From assembly GCA_046348685.1 (NCBI GenBank), contig JAXMDT010000010.1, positions 1 through 64,000 of the forward strand: 64,000 nt of DNA, given 5' to 3'. Below are positions 36,277-46,100 of the stretch, piece by piece (position 1 is the first letter of the stretch; every line of letters begins with the position of its first letter). The notes under the pieces were generated by a model. That model made no database searches. It was given only the letters and a program-made list of their open reading frames with translations, and was not told where the DNA came from. Origin of the DNA: JAXMDT01 sp046348685 (lineage in GTDB: Bacteria > Pseudomonadota > Alphaproteobacteria > Rickettsiales > UBA998). Both the position numbers and the translations under genes were made by a program.

Positions 36277-37968
36277 ATGGAACCTAATCTCGAACTCGCA
36301 TGGGAAAGTATCAAGCAGGAGCTTAAGCTTATCTGGGCAGCGCATACCAATGCAGGCTTGAAAGGATACATGAAGCTTTTTACGGATAGCTCCCAGGTGA
36401 TCTGGCGTTCTGCAAAGGAAAACGAAGCTTTTTGGTTTACGCAGGGCGAAGACGACAAAGCACTCGCATTTATCAAACAGCATTACAATGACGGCAAACT
36501 TCCCAATTCGACTGTTCTGCTGAATCCGATCGTCCATGAAAAAAAGGGTGATGCCTACGTAGCTGTTGGCAGCGGCATCGCATGGGCAACAGGCTTCATT
36601 ATGGGTATTGCCAGTATTACTGATGATCAAATCAAACGTGTGCATGACCTTGGTTCGTTCGCGAGTTATTTTCATCGCGGTGAAAACAAACGCGCCGGCA
36701 TCAAAACCGTTTTCATTTCCAAATCCCCACTTGAGCCGATGCCTGATGGCCTCTCCGTCAAAGGCTGCCGTGATCTTTACGAGCTGACGAACATAGACAG
36801 CCCGATGTATGCCCCCTACTACCTGCTCTCGGGCTTAAATTATCTTTGTATGCACGGTATGTTCAATCATCCGCATGTACATGAAATACTGCCTGAGGGC
36901 GACCGTTATTCGTCCGCTGAAGATGTCGTGAAAAAACATGCGGCAAATCCACAAAAAGTACTTGATGCCAATCAATGCTGGAACGCTTACGACCGCCAGC
37001 ACACACTCTATATGCGCTTTGGTCAGAACCCGAAAGACATCGAGCACAACAACCGGTTCTACAATCTCTGCGCCCGCGATCTCGACCTGTTCGACCGCAC
37101 CGGTCCGCAGCGCAAAGGATCTGATGAAACCTTTGAATTCGTTGTGCCAGGCATGATTCCACGCGGTGCGGTGACCCTTATTGCTGCTGCCGGCGGTACA
37201 GGTAAAAGCTCTGCCGCGCATTATCTTTGCGTGCTTGCATCAATCGACTGGAAGAAAGATGAAACCCCACCGCTTTGGATGGGACAGCCCATCAATACCG
37301 ACGTGATGAAAGGCATATGCGTCTATTTCTCTGGGGAGGACGGCCCCGGAATCATTAATGCACGCGCCGCGCTCTTCGATCCCGAAGGACGCTCGCAACG
37401 CCTCCAGTTCCATCGCACAGAATTCATGGACCAGGAAATTCCCTTCGGTGAATATCTCCGCAAGCTACGCAAAATGCCGGATGTGCCGATTATCGTCATC
37501 GATCCGGCACGGAAATATCTGAGCGGGGACGAAAACGATGCGGAAGTCGTTTCCGAATTCTTCGAGGCGATTGAAGAATTTGCCATTGAAAAACGCACCG
37601 CGATGATCGTCGTGCACCACTTGCAAAAAGGCGCGAATCCGCAAAGCGCCCGGCAAGTACTTGATGAGTTACGCGGCTCGCAGGTTTTCATTGACCGTCC
37701 CCGGGTCGTGATTGGTATGTACCGCGATGGTCCTCATACGGTCATGGGCCTTGCCAAAAACAATATTCCGCCGAACCTTGGCATGATTCAGGAAGAACGC
37801 GTCTTTTATCGCAATCCGAAGAACCTGACCCTGATGTGGGTACCTGGCGAAGCTGGCATCCGCCGCGACGGCCCAACCCAGGAAGAGCTGGATCGCATTG
37901 AAATCGAAGCTATGAAAGCGGCTGTAGAAGAAGGCAAAAAAGATACCAAGAAAAGCGCCAAAGGTTAA
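36277..37968 (+). CDS. RepA-like RecA-fold ATPase with unknown N-terminal domain
   Basis: 563 residues. The N-terminal about 285 residues are not recognised. From about 290 the protein resembles AAA_25/RepA-type hexameric helicase or regulatory ATPases: PGMIPRGAVTLIAAAGGTGKSS (Walker A about 305-312, in pieces), GICVYFSGEDGPGIINARAAL, VPIIVIDPARKYLSGDENDAEVV (Walker B plus the RepA-typical DPARKY/DENDA block, in pieces), MIVVHHLQKG and LRGSQVFIDRPRVVIGM. The tail is Lys-rich. In plasmids and phages such proteins are replication helicases. Here it stands alone beside addB, with GAGGGTGA as ribosome site. It may be a domesticated mobile-element gene or a DNA-repair ATPase. Confidence 0.7.
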   Translation: MEPNLELAWESIKQELKLIWAAHTNAGLKGYMKLFTDSSQVIWRSAKENEAFWFTQGEDDKALAFIKQHYNDGKLPNSTVLLNPIVHEKKGDAYVAVGSGIAWATGFIMGIASITDDQIKRVHDLGSFASYFHRGENKRAGIKTVFISKSPLEPMPDGLSVKGCRDLYELTNIDSPMYAPYYLLSGLNYLCMHGMFNHPHVHEILPEGDRYSSAEDVVKKHAANPQKVLDANQCWNAYDRQHTLYMRFGQNPKDIEHNNRFYNLCARDLDLFDRTGPQRKGSDETFEFVVPGMIPRGAVTLIAAAGGTGKSSAAHYLCVLASIDWKKDETPPLWMGQPINTDVMKGICVYFSGEDGPGIINARAALFDPEGRSQRLQFHRTEFMDQEIPFGEYLRKLRKMPDVPIIVIDPARKYLSGDENDAEVVSEFFEAIEEFAIEKRTAMIVVHHLQKGANPQSARQVLDELRGSQVFIDRPRVVIGMYRDGPHTVMGLAKNNIPPNLGMIQEERVFYRNPKNLTLMWVPGEAGIRRDGPTQEELDRIEIEAMKAAVEEGKKDTKKSAKG

Positions 37969-38042
37969 TTAATTTTAAATATTTTTAGTATATTTTTATT
38001 AAATTATTAATTATACTAACCAATTGCACTGCATGGTAAGAT

Positions 38043-39929
38043 ATGAGCCTCGTCGATAGCAAGGAACTAGCATCGCCGCAAGAATTGGAAAGACGGGCGC
38101 AGGAAGCGCAAAATAGCGCTGGCTTTTTTGACACAAATCGTGATGCATTGATTGCAAATGTCCAAGCTGAAATAGAAAATGGCAGTGATTTAGGTAAATC
38201 CCTTGAGCGCCATGCCCATGATATTGGGATTGATCCAAGTAATACCCAGGCTTTGGCAAGCGCTGTCGTCGATTCCTGGAAGCAGTCGGCTACGATGGAT
38301 AAAGACTGGGGTGCGCTCCGTGATGCACGCGATATGCTAAGCGGCAATACAAATTACGGTGACATGAATATCAACACAGCCCTGAAAGAACGGGGCATGC
38401 AACTTTACGAAGCCAGCCAAGATCCAGGTGAACTCCGTTTAACCGCCGAGCAACAGGCAGAGATGCGTGCCGATCTTGAAAAAGGTCGCGCACCCGCAGA
38501 AGTAACGCCCGCTGAGCAAGCACACATCAATGAAGTGGCTGCGGCAACCTACGCACAAATACATCAAAGCGGCCTGAATCCTGCAAATTTCGTACATGAA
38601 ACAGATGCGAACCGCGATATGATTCAAAATACGGCGCTGGCAATGTCGCACTTGGATCCACAAAAATACCCTTATTTTGAAAAACTTGGTTTTCCTGGCG
38701 AACAGGTGCAAAACGACATTATCGCTTTTAAAAAAGAACATCATTTAGTTCGAGAAGGGCAGCCTGTTACAGGTGAAATCGATGCAGCGTTTCTCCAGGA
38801 ACTTAAATCTGAAATTGCCAAAACCGAACAGGCTCCTGCTTACACCCCCGGACTTAATGCATTGGCACGCATTGACGGTGTCCCTGGATTTACTCCGCCA
38901 GGCGCGTCGTATCCGGTTCATGAATTATCACAGGCGGAAAGAGATACCCTGGATGCCGAAGTGAAGGAAGAAGTCGCTAAAATTCGCGCGGAACATGGCC
39001 ATTCACAGAACCGGCATTCCGACGCGGCACCCACGGCACACGACGCCATCGCTTCAGAAAGAGCGCAATTTGAAAAGGGACGGTCCAACGGTGACATTCC
39101 CATGTCCACCGCAGCCATACTTGCAAGCGAACAAGCTGCTTTTCAGCAAGCACAGGCAAATGGTGAGATTCCAATGTCTACTGCTGCGGTTATTCTACAG
39201 GAACAAATGGCGCAGGATAGAGACGGTATTGCAGCGGCACGCCAGGGGTTGGCGCAAAGCGGCTATGACCCGGTTTCCCGTATTGATGAACTGGCAGGAA
39301 AACTGGCAGGCGAAGTCTCTCCACAACAACCTACCCCTCCTGCAAGCGGCACGAATATCTGGGCGGACGACGCACCAGCCGCACCTTCGCAAAGTCCTGC
39401 CGGACCCTCGCAAACCGCACAATCCATGACTATTGAAGAAGGCGATACGCTTTCCAAAATCGCCGCGCAAAATCTGCGCGATCATGGAAAGGCGGTCACT
39501 GCAGCCGCGGTAGAACATGAAGTGGAACGGCTTGCTGATCTTAATGATATCAAGGATGAAAATAGAATTTACGCTGGCGCGACATTGAAAATGGATAATG
39601 CGCCTGCAACAGCGACTGCTCAGGCGAACCCGCCTGCGTCACCATCTCCTTCCCAGATTGCTGCCGATGAACCTCCGCCAACACCGGAAGAGCTTCAACA
39701 AGCCCAGGATGATAAGAGAAACAAATTCATCGGACGCGCCGCAGAAGTAGCATCCATGTTTGGATTGCCCGGCGGCCTGATCAGCGCCATTGCCGATCTA
39801 ACACCACCTATAGAGAGAAATATGCATCCATCGCAGCAGCAAGCGGTGCATGTTGCGGACGGAACAAATGTTGTGCCAATGCAGGTTCCCGGCAGAAGCC
39901 CATCCCGCGAAGCGTCGATGACGGTATAG
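38043..39929 (+). CDS. large LysM-containing protein without signal peptide
   Basis: 628 residues. The N-terminal about 330 residues are charged and helical, with no signal peptide and no membrane segment; residues near 220-260 (FPGEQVQNDIIAFKKEHHLV...GEIDAAFLQEL) faintly resemble a peptidoglycan-binding helix bundle. Two 24-residue tandem repeats (338-385) share NGxIPMSTAA. A LysM domain occupies about 462-512 (TIEEGDTLSKIAAQNL ... IYAGATLKM), with an unusual insertion. Pro/Ala-rich linkers flank it, and the C-terminus has one mildly hydrophobic stretch (ASMFGLPGGLISAIADL). LysM binds glycan, so export by a non-Sec route is likely, but none is identified. Confidence 0.7.
   Translation: MSLVDSKELASPQELERRAQEAQNSAGFFDTNRDALIANVQAEIENGSDLGKSLERHAHDIGIDPSNTQALASAVVDSWKQSATMDKDWGALRDARDMLSGNTNYGDMNINTALKERGMQLYEASQDPGELRLTAEQQAEMRADLEKGRAPAEVTPAEQAHINEVAAATYAQIHQSGLNPANFVHETDANRDMIQNTALAMSHLDPQKYPYFEKLGFPGEQVQNDIIAFKKEHHLVREGQPVTGEIDAAFLQELKSEIAKTEQAPAYTPGLNALARIDGVPGFTPPGASYPVHELSQAERDTLDAEVKEEVAKIRAEHGHSQNRHSDAAPTAHDAIASERAQFEKGRSNGDIPMSTAAILASEQAAFQQAQANGEIPMSTAAVILQEQMAQDRDGIAAARQGLAQSGYDPVSRIDELAGKLAGEVSPQQPTPPASGTNIWADDAPAAPSQSPAGPSQTAQSMTIEEGDTLSKIAAQNLRDHGKAVTAAAVEHEVERLADLNDIKDENRIYAGATLKMDNAPATATAQANPPASPSPSQIAADEPPPTPEELQQAQDDKRNKFIGRAAEVASMFGLPGGLISAIADLTPPIERNMHPSQQQAVHVADGTNVVPMQVPGRSPSREASMTV
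39054..39197 (+). repeat. two 72-base in-frame tandem repeats inside the LysM gene
   Basis: Codons 338-361 and 362-385 encode SERAQFEKGRSNGDIPMSTA.. and SEQAAFQQAQANGEIPMSTA.., identical at about half the positions. Synonymous differences show that the duplication is not recent. A third, weaker unit may begin at QEQMAQDRDG. Confidence 0.6.
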
Positions 39930-40017
39930 CTAAGCATTGATTTTCATTAATATTTAAGTGCGTTTTCTGTCATTATACTGTCATATTCCCGCCCTATACT
40001 AATAAGCATAGTAAAAG

Positions 40018-40359
40018 ATGGAGACATGTGTGGGTGATGAATACAACGCCAATGGCCAGCCAAACCTTGATTTTATGAATCCAGAGTTAAACCGCGATAT
40101 GGATCACTATCTGGGGCGGAATAATGAACTTTTAGATCAAACCTACAGAGGTAATACAGGTGGTTATGGTTATGGATATGGCACATACCAGCAATGTGTG
40201 ATCCCTCAGCGAATTATCCCGGGCTGGGGCGGGAGCGTGGTTGTAGTCCCACCGAGGATTGTTCCGTGCATTACCAATAATCAAAACCATGAATTCGAAA
40301 GCCCAGGCACAACGCCGCGCAGTGAATTTCCAAGAATCCCTCCTCGCGGCAGGTACTAA
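40018..40359 (+). CDS. hypothetical small Gly/Tyr/Pro-rich protein
   Basis: 113 residues from ATG 40018, or 109 from a GTG at 40030; GGAG at 40020-40023 with six-base spacing favours the GTG. Family not recognised. The middle has GGYGYGYGTYQQC, then two similar blocks, CVIPQRIIPGWGGS and VVPPRIVPC, and an Arg/Pro-rich end. Two Cys could form a disulfide. There is no signal peptide, no TM segment and strong low complexity, so it may be a structural or exported protein. It lies between the LysM protein and another unrecognised gene, all on the same strand. Confidence 0.5.
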   Translation: METCVGDEYNANGQPNLDFMNPELNRDMDHYLGRNNELLDQTYRGNTGGYGYGYGTYQQCVIPQRIIPGWGGSVVVVPPRIVPCITNNQNHEFESPGTTPRSEFPRIPPRGRY

Positions 40360-40443
40360 TTGTTACGAAAGGTTCTAAAAAACGTCATCGAATTGAAATA
40401 AAGCATAGGTATGATGAAGTTAGTAAGGTAGATGAGTTAGATT

Positions 40444-41160
40444 ATGGGTTGGAACCTGATTCCATTTGGAGATATTGCTAGAAGCGCAACCAGCGTCGAA
40501 GACGCAGTTACTGGCGTCGGCGATGTAATGGGTGCAGGCGCGGATGCTGTTGAGCAAACGGGTTGGTTATCTCGCGCGATCGCAGGATTTTCTAAGTGGT
40601 GGGACGGCGGAAAAACCGAAGCTAACGTTGCCAGCGCGCAAAGACATCGCTCAGCCATATATGAGCGTGGCGCCGTAATGGCCGATGCTACCGATGCGGC
40701 AAATGTAAACGCAGTTTTAGCCCAGCATCCCGAATTAGGTGCTTTGGCTCAAATGGGAGAAATTGGCACCCAAGCAATCGAAGATGCTGTTCAGGGCGGG
40801 CCAAATTTTTGGCAAAAGCATATGCCAGGATTTTTAGGCGGTTGGTCAAGCGACCGCTTGGAAGCGTATGATTATGCGGTGTCTATTATGAAACCAGCCG
40901 GTTCCGTTCAAGGCGGCGTACCTGGCCAAATGCCCGGCGGCGGCGCTCAAATGCAGCAACAAGGCTTGGCTCCCGCACCCCTCGGTTATAGATCAACCAG
41001 CTCAGTGGCGTCACCTGCCAATAACGCAGCCGCATTAGCATCATGGATTAACGGCGAAGCCTCTCCAGCAAGCGCGCCGACGCATCCAACGGGTCAGCTT
41101 CAGCCACCATCGACCCCCGCCACGCAGGTAACGCGTGGCCCAGGCGTCATTTCTTTTTAA
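40444..41160 (+). CDS. hypothetical Gly/Ala-rich protein
   Basis: 238 residues, family not recognised. The N-terminus MGWNLIPFGDIARSATSVEDAV has no classical signal peptide. A helical part (about 50-130) contains QRHRSAIYERGAVMADATDAA, and WQKHMPGFLGGWSSDRLEAYDYA follows. The last 90 residues are Gly/Pro/Ala/Gln-rich (VPGQMPGGGAQMQQQG; PTHPTGQLQPPSTPATQ), resembling the disordered tails of exported or effector-like proteins. It is the third member of a same-strand group (38043-41160) with similar low-complexity C-termini. The function is open. Confidence 0.5.
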   Translation: MGWNLIPFGDIARSATSVEDAVTGVGDVMGAGADAVEQTGWLSRAIAGFSKWWDGGKTEANVASAQRHRSAIYERGAVMADATDAANVNAVLAQHPELGALAQMGEIGTQAIEDAVQGGPNFWQKHMPGFLGGWSSDRLEAYDYAVSIMKPAGSVQGGVPGQMPGGGAQMQQQGLAPAPLGYRSTSSVASPANNAAALASWINGEASPASAPTHPTGQLQPPSTPATQVTRGPGVISF

Positions 41161-41351
41161 ATAAGAAATTTACCTTTTCTTAGCTTTCTCTTGCTGATTT
41201 CCGCCAAAAATGCTACGCCATGCCATTATTGGCACGAAAAATGCTTTAATGATTAGAGCTTCAGCTTTTGGCCATATTTCATTCGCAGAGTTGATATATC
41301 TTCTAAGCGAAATAGAAATATTGCCAAACGCATGGCAGGCAGGTACTAAGT

Positions 41352-42131
41352 ATGAGAGCGACAAAACATCCTCTGGTTGTAGCGTCGGAGAGGTATATGG
41401 CGCAAAGCAACACGGCAAAAAACAAAAGAAATTTATCCCCGTTGTTTGAAGAAGCGCTTTCTCTCTATTCCCCGTTGAATAAAAAGTCCTCGATCTCCGA
41501 GCGTATTCGCATGCTTGGCATTCCGGAAAGCGATTTGAGCGAGCATGTCATTCTTGCCATTTCCGCTATTTTCGAAAAGATGGATGACCTCAATATCGAG
41601 CTCAACCAGGCGCGTGAGCATATCAAGGAAATTGAGTCTCTGGTAGATGTCGATGTGCTGGCCCCAATCCCGAATCGCCGCGCATTCATGCGTCGCCTGT
41701 CATGGGTGATTTCCATGCAGGAGCGCTACGGCCACCCGTCGAGCATTCTCTACTTCGATCTCAACGATTTCAAAAATATCAACGATACCTATGGTCATGC
41801 CGCCGGTGATATGGCTATCCGCCATGTCGCATCCCTGCTCACCTCAATGAAACGCGAATCTGATTTCCTTGCACGAATCGGCGGTGATGAATTCGCCGTC
41901 ATTCTTTATTATGCCTCAGAGGAAGATGCGCGCAAACGCGCCATGACCATTGCCGAGAAACTACGCAATACGCCATTTCTTTTCAATAACCGCCCGCTCA
42001 CCGTAACATCGGCCGTTGGCATTCATACCATCCATAAAGGCGAAACCGCCGAAGATGCGCTGAGCAAGGCCGATCTTTCTATGTTTGAAAATAAGAAGCA
42101 GACGCGCGGGTCATTAGCGGTAGACGCGTAA
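41352..42131 (+). CDS. GGDEF-domain diguanylate cyclase
   Basis: 259 residues from ATG 41352; an ATG at 41397 with GGAG six bases upstream is an alternative start. The N-terminal about 100 residues are helical and form a short coiled coil (MDDLNIELNQAREHIKEIE). The GGDEF domain (about 100-255) has ALPxxNRRAF-like APIPNRRAF, FDLNDFKNINDTYGHAAGD, the active loop RIGGDEF (177-181) and an I-site RESD (168-171) exactly five residues before it. It should make c-di-GMP with product inhibition. No transmembrane or REC input is present, so activation is probably through oligomerisation or a partner. It converges on gpsA with no gap. Confidence 0.92.
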   Translation: MRATKHPLVVASERYMAQSNTAKNKRNLSPLFEEALSLYSPLNKKSSISERIRMLGIPESDLSEHVILAISAIFEKMDDLNIELNQAREHIKEIESLVDVDVLAPIPNRRAFMRRLSWVISMQERYGHPSSILYFDLNDFKNINDTYGHAAGDMAIRHVASLLTSMKRESDFLARIGGDEFAVILYYASEEDARKRAMTIAEKLRNTPFLFNNRPLTVTSAVGIHTIHKGETAEDALSKADLSMFENKKQTRGSLAVDA

Positions 42132-43130
42132 TTATTCGCTCGCGAACGGGCGCGACAGGAGCGCCTTGATTCCCTCTTCCACTGTCAATATACCGGTGAG
42201 CACTTCATGCACGGTCATGGAGATCGGCATCGATACACCAAGCTTAAGCGCCATCTGGTAAACGGATTCGGCGGTCGCCACCCCTTCGGTCAATCCGTGT
42301 GACTGCGCTTTTACGGCTTCGAGTCCTTCCTTGCCGCTGCCAATCCCGTAACCGAGCGCCATATTACGCGACGTACGGCTGCAGCAGGACAGCATTAGAT
42401 CGCCAAATCCTGAAAGACCGGTGAGCGTTTCGCGCTTACCGCCGCGCACTTCGGCAAGACGAATCATTTCAGCAAGGCCTCGCGTCACGAGTGCTGCGCG
42501 GGCGTTCTCGCCATAACCCATGCCATTGGCGACGCCACACGCAATGGCGATCACATTCTTGATCGCGCCACCGATCTGAACGCCAATCACGTCGTCACTT
42601 AGATAGGGCCTGAAATACTTGCCGCCCAATGCAAACCGAACCCGCTCCGCTTCATCACGCTCGGTCGCTGCGAGCACTGTGGCGGTCGGCACGCCTTTAG
42701 CCGCTTCGTTAGCGAAGTTCGGGCCGGAAAGCACCATGACAGGGTTGGCTGGCAGCGTCGCATTCACCACTTCGCTCATCAGCGCGAGGCTGCCGCGCTC
42801 GATGCCTTTGCAGGCAATGATCAGCGGGGTTTCCGGCTGTAATAAATCAGAAAGCGAAATACAGAGTGAGCGCAGCGATTGCGCCGGAACCGCCAGAATC
42901 AGCGCATCGGCTGCGCATGCCGTCCTGAGATCGGTAGTCACCTCGATAGACGGTTCAATAAAAATATCGGGCAGGTACACATCGTTTGTGCGCCTCTGTT
43001 CGATCATTTCCTTGATCGATTCACTGCGCGTCCACAGGCACACATCCGATCCGGCGCGATTGGCAAGAATAGCCAGCGCCGTGCCCCACGCGCCTGATCC
43101 GATTACACCGAATCTGAGCGCTGCGCTCAT
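42132..43130 (-). CDS. gpsA: glycerol-3-phosphate dehydrogenase [NAD(P)+]
   Basis: 332 residues. The Rossmann motif GSGAWGTALA opens the protein, followed by LWTRS. VPAQSLRSL and IIACKGIERGSLALMSEV (the conserved catalytic-region Lys) come next. GVQIGGAIKNVIAIACGVANGMGYGENARAALVTRGLAEM (in pieces) covers the substrate-binding signature, and LSGFGDLMLSCCSRTSRN follows. It reduces dihydroxyacetone phosphate to sn-glycerol-3-phosphate for phospholipid synthesis. Its start overlaps the ileS stop by 4 bases (ATGA), so the two are cotranscribed. Confidence 0.96.
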   Translation of the reverse strand: MSAALRFGVIGSGAWGTALAILANRAGSDVCLWTRSESIKEMIEQRRTNDVYLPDIFIEPSIEVTTDLRTACAADALILAVPAQSLRSLCISLSDLLQPETPLIIACKGIERGSLALMSEVVNATLPANPVMVLSGPNFANEAAKGVPTATVLAATERDEAERVRFALGGKYFRPYLSDDVIGVQIGGAIKNVIAIACGVANGMGYGENARAALVTRGLAEMIRLAEVRGGKRETLTGLSGFGDLMLSCCSRTSRNMALGYGIGSGKEGLEAVKAQSHGLTEGVATAESVYQMALKLGVSMPISMTVHEVLTGILTVEEGIKALLSRPFASE

Positions 43131-46100
43131 GCAGCCGCAGCCGTGTCACGCGAGAAGGAACTCGTTACCGCCTTTCCTTCCAGCGTGTGCTCAATTTTAT
43201 GCTCCGCGCCTCCCTGACAGACACCGGTCACTACTTTTGATGCCAGTACCTGCTCCGCAATGAATCCGCTGAAAGATTCTACCGCTTTTTCGATTTCCGG
43301 CGAGGCCGTGACGCGCAGGCGAATACGGTCGGATATATGCAGATTGGCGGTCTTGCGCGATTCCTGCACGAGGCGGATGACGTCGCGCACGAGGCCTTCG
43401 GCTTCCAGTTCCGGCGTGATGGTCAGATCAAGCACGACAAGCGCATCATTACTGGCAAGCGGCTGCGCACCTTTGGCGATTTTGGATTCGAGCAGCAGTT
43501 CATATTCGCCCTCTTCCATTTTCTCGCCACCAACCACAATCGCGCCGGTTTTGTCCTTTTTCCATTTCCCTGCTTTGGCCGCTGCCCCAACATCCTTCAT
43601 CTTCCCGCCGAGACGTTTACCGGCGACCGGAAAATTGATCTTGAGCTTGAGCGAGGCCACTTTTTCCAAATCATCTTCAAAACGCACATCTTTGACGTTG
43701 GTTTCATCGGAAATCAGCGAAGCAAAATAATCCGCTTGAGCTGCGATATTTGCCTTATAGACCGTCAACGTGGAAAGCGGCTGGCGGGTGCGGATATTTT
43801 CCGTATTGCGGATGTTATGCGCTGCGGTGCAGATATCACGGACGCGATCCATGGCGCGCATCGATTCTTCCACGTTGTTCGCCAGCACAATATCGTTGCT
43901 CGGATAATTCTGCGTATGCACGCTTTCCAGCGCTGTCTTGCCACCCGTGAGTCCTTTGAATATCGCCTCCAGCGTCAGCGGCAGCAACGGCGCCGCCGCG
44001 CGGCACAGTACATGCAGCACCGTATAGAGCGTATTATAAGCCGATTGCTTGTCCTGATCGTGCTCGGATTTCCAAAAGCGCGGACGCGAGCGGCGGATGT
44101 ACCAGTTGTTGAGCACTTCGATAAACCGCGTCACCGCATCGCACGCGCCTGGCGTATCATATGCGTCGAGCGATTTCTCGATGGTGTCCGTCATCTCGCG
44201 GCATTTGGCGAGGATATAGCGGTCCATCAGGTTTTCGGAGTCGGCGGCAAACTGCGCTTTGATGCCATCCGCATTCGCATAGAGCGTGAAGAAATTATAG
44301 GCATTCCAGATCGGCTTGATGTGCAGACGCACCACATCGCGGATGAACGCGCCTTCCGGATCGACGCCGAGATCCGAGCCGCGCATGACGCCCGAAGATA
44401 CCATCATCCAGCGCAGCGCGTCTGCGCCGAATTTATCGAAGACTTCCATAGGGTCTTTGTAATTCTTGAGGCGCTTGGAATATTTGAGACCCGTTTCATC
44501 GTCGATGACAACGCCGTGGCAGATGCAATTCTCAAATGGCTCACTGTCAAAAATCGCCGTCGACAGCATGATCAGCGTATTAAACCAGCCGCGCGTCTGG
44601 CCGATATATTCGGTGATGAAATCGGCCGGGAAGTTTTCCTCGAACCAATCCTTGTTCTCGAAGGGGTAATGCACTTGGGCATACGGCATCGAGCCGGATT
44701 CAAACCAGCAATCGAGCACTTCCTCGACGCGTTTGATTGTATAGGTATCGTTATAGGGATCAGGTTTAGTCAGATCGTCGATATAGGGACGATGAAGGTC
44801 TTTCACTTTCGCGCCGAAGAAATCCTCCAGCTCCTGGATAGAGCCGAATACATAAAGTTCCTTGTTATCCGGGTTATCGCTTTTCCAGACTGGAATCGGG
44901 CATCCCCAGAAACGGTTGCGCGAGATCGACCAGTCCGGCGCGGTTGCCAGCATGTGTCCCATTGCTCCGTCGCGAACATGATTTGGAATCCAGTTGATCT
45001 TGCTGTTCAGCTCCACGGCCTTGTGCTTGAACTTGCTGACCTCAACATACCAGGACGGCACGGCCTTATAGATAATCGGTGTGTCCGTGCGCCAGCAATG
45101 CGGGTAGTTGTGCTTATACTGTTCGTCCTTGATCAAGTGCCCATGTTGCTTCAGCCACGCAATGATACGCAGATTCGCCAGGCCATATTTTTTGACCTGA
45201 TCTTCTTTGAACGGTTCTTCAGCTGTCTGGCCTTGCGTTTCAGCAATGACGTTGAGACCCTTCAATTTCAAATCCGGCAGGTCGTAGATTTCGTTTGTAT
45301 AGCGGCCTTTTTCATCAACCGGGCATACCAGCTCGATACCATTCATCTGGCAGACGCGTTGATCATCTTCGCCAAATCCCGGCGCCATATGCACCACGCC
45401 CGTGCCGGAACCTTCTTCGATAAAGGAGCTGCCATCCAGAATGCGGAAGGAATCGGAATGATCGTTGAAATAAGGGAAGAGTGGTTTGTAATGTAGATTT
45501 AGCAAGCTCTCTCCTTTACAGAGAGTTACGCTGTACGAAGTGGGCTCTTTGTCGCTCTTTTCAGCAACCCAACCACCTTCAGTCTCAATTTCTAAAATTT
45601 TTGCGTATTCATCGTATTTAAAATCGGCAACAATATATCCAACATTATCTTTTATAAGCATCGTATATATCAGGTCTTTGCCGACTGCTAATGCTTGATT
45701 ACTTGGCAAAGTCCACGGTGTCGTCGTCCAGGCCAATACATAGCACTTATCAAGATGCTCTGTGCTTGCAGGTCTATCAATCAACTCAAACGCCACTGTA
45801 ATTGCCTTGTCTTCTTTTTCGCGCGTCGCGTTGTCAAGACGGGTTTCGAAATTGGAAAGCACTGTTTCCGCGCCCCATGAATAAGGCATGACGCGGTAGG
45901 ACTCATAGATCAGGCCTTTGGTGTAAAGCTGCTTGAAGGCCCAGAGGACGGATTCCATAAAGGTGATATCCATCGTTTTATAGTCATTCTCGAAATCGAC
46001 CCAGCGCGCCTGACGGGTGACGTAATTGCGCCATTCCTGCGTGTAGCGCATGACGGACGTGCGGCAATGCTCGTTGAATTTTTCGATGCCGTATTCCATG

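Noticed and set aside
43337..45496. 719-codon open frame on the + strand opposite ileS
   Set aside because: It lies wholly antisense to a well-conserved synthetase, and its product is His/Arg/Phe/Ile-rich with no domain. It is a shadow of ileS codon bias.
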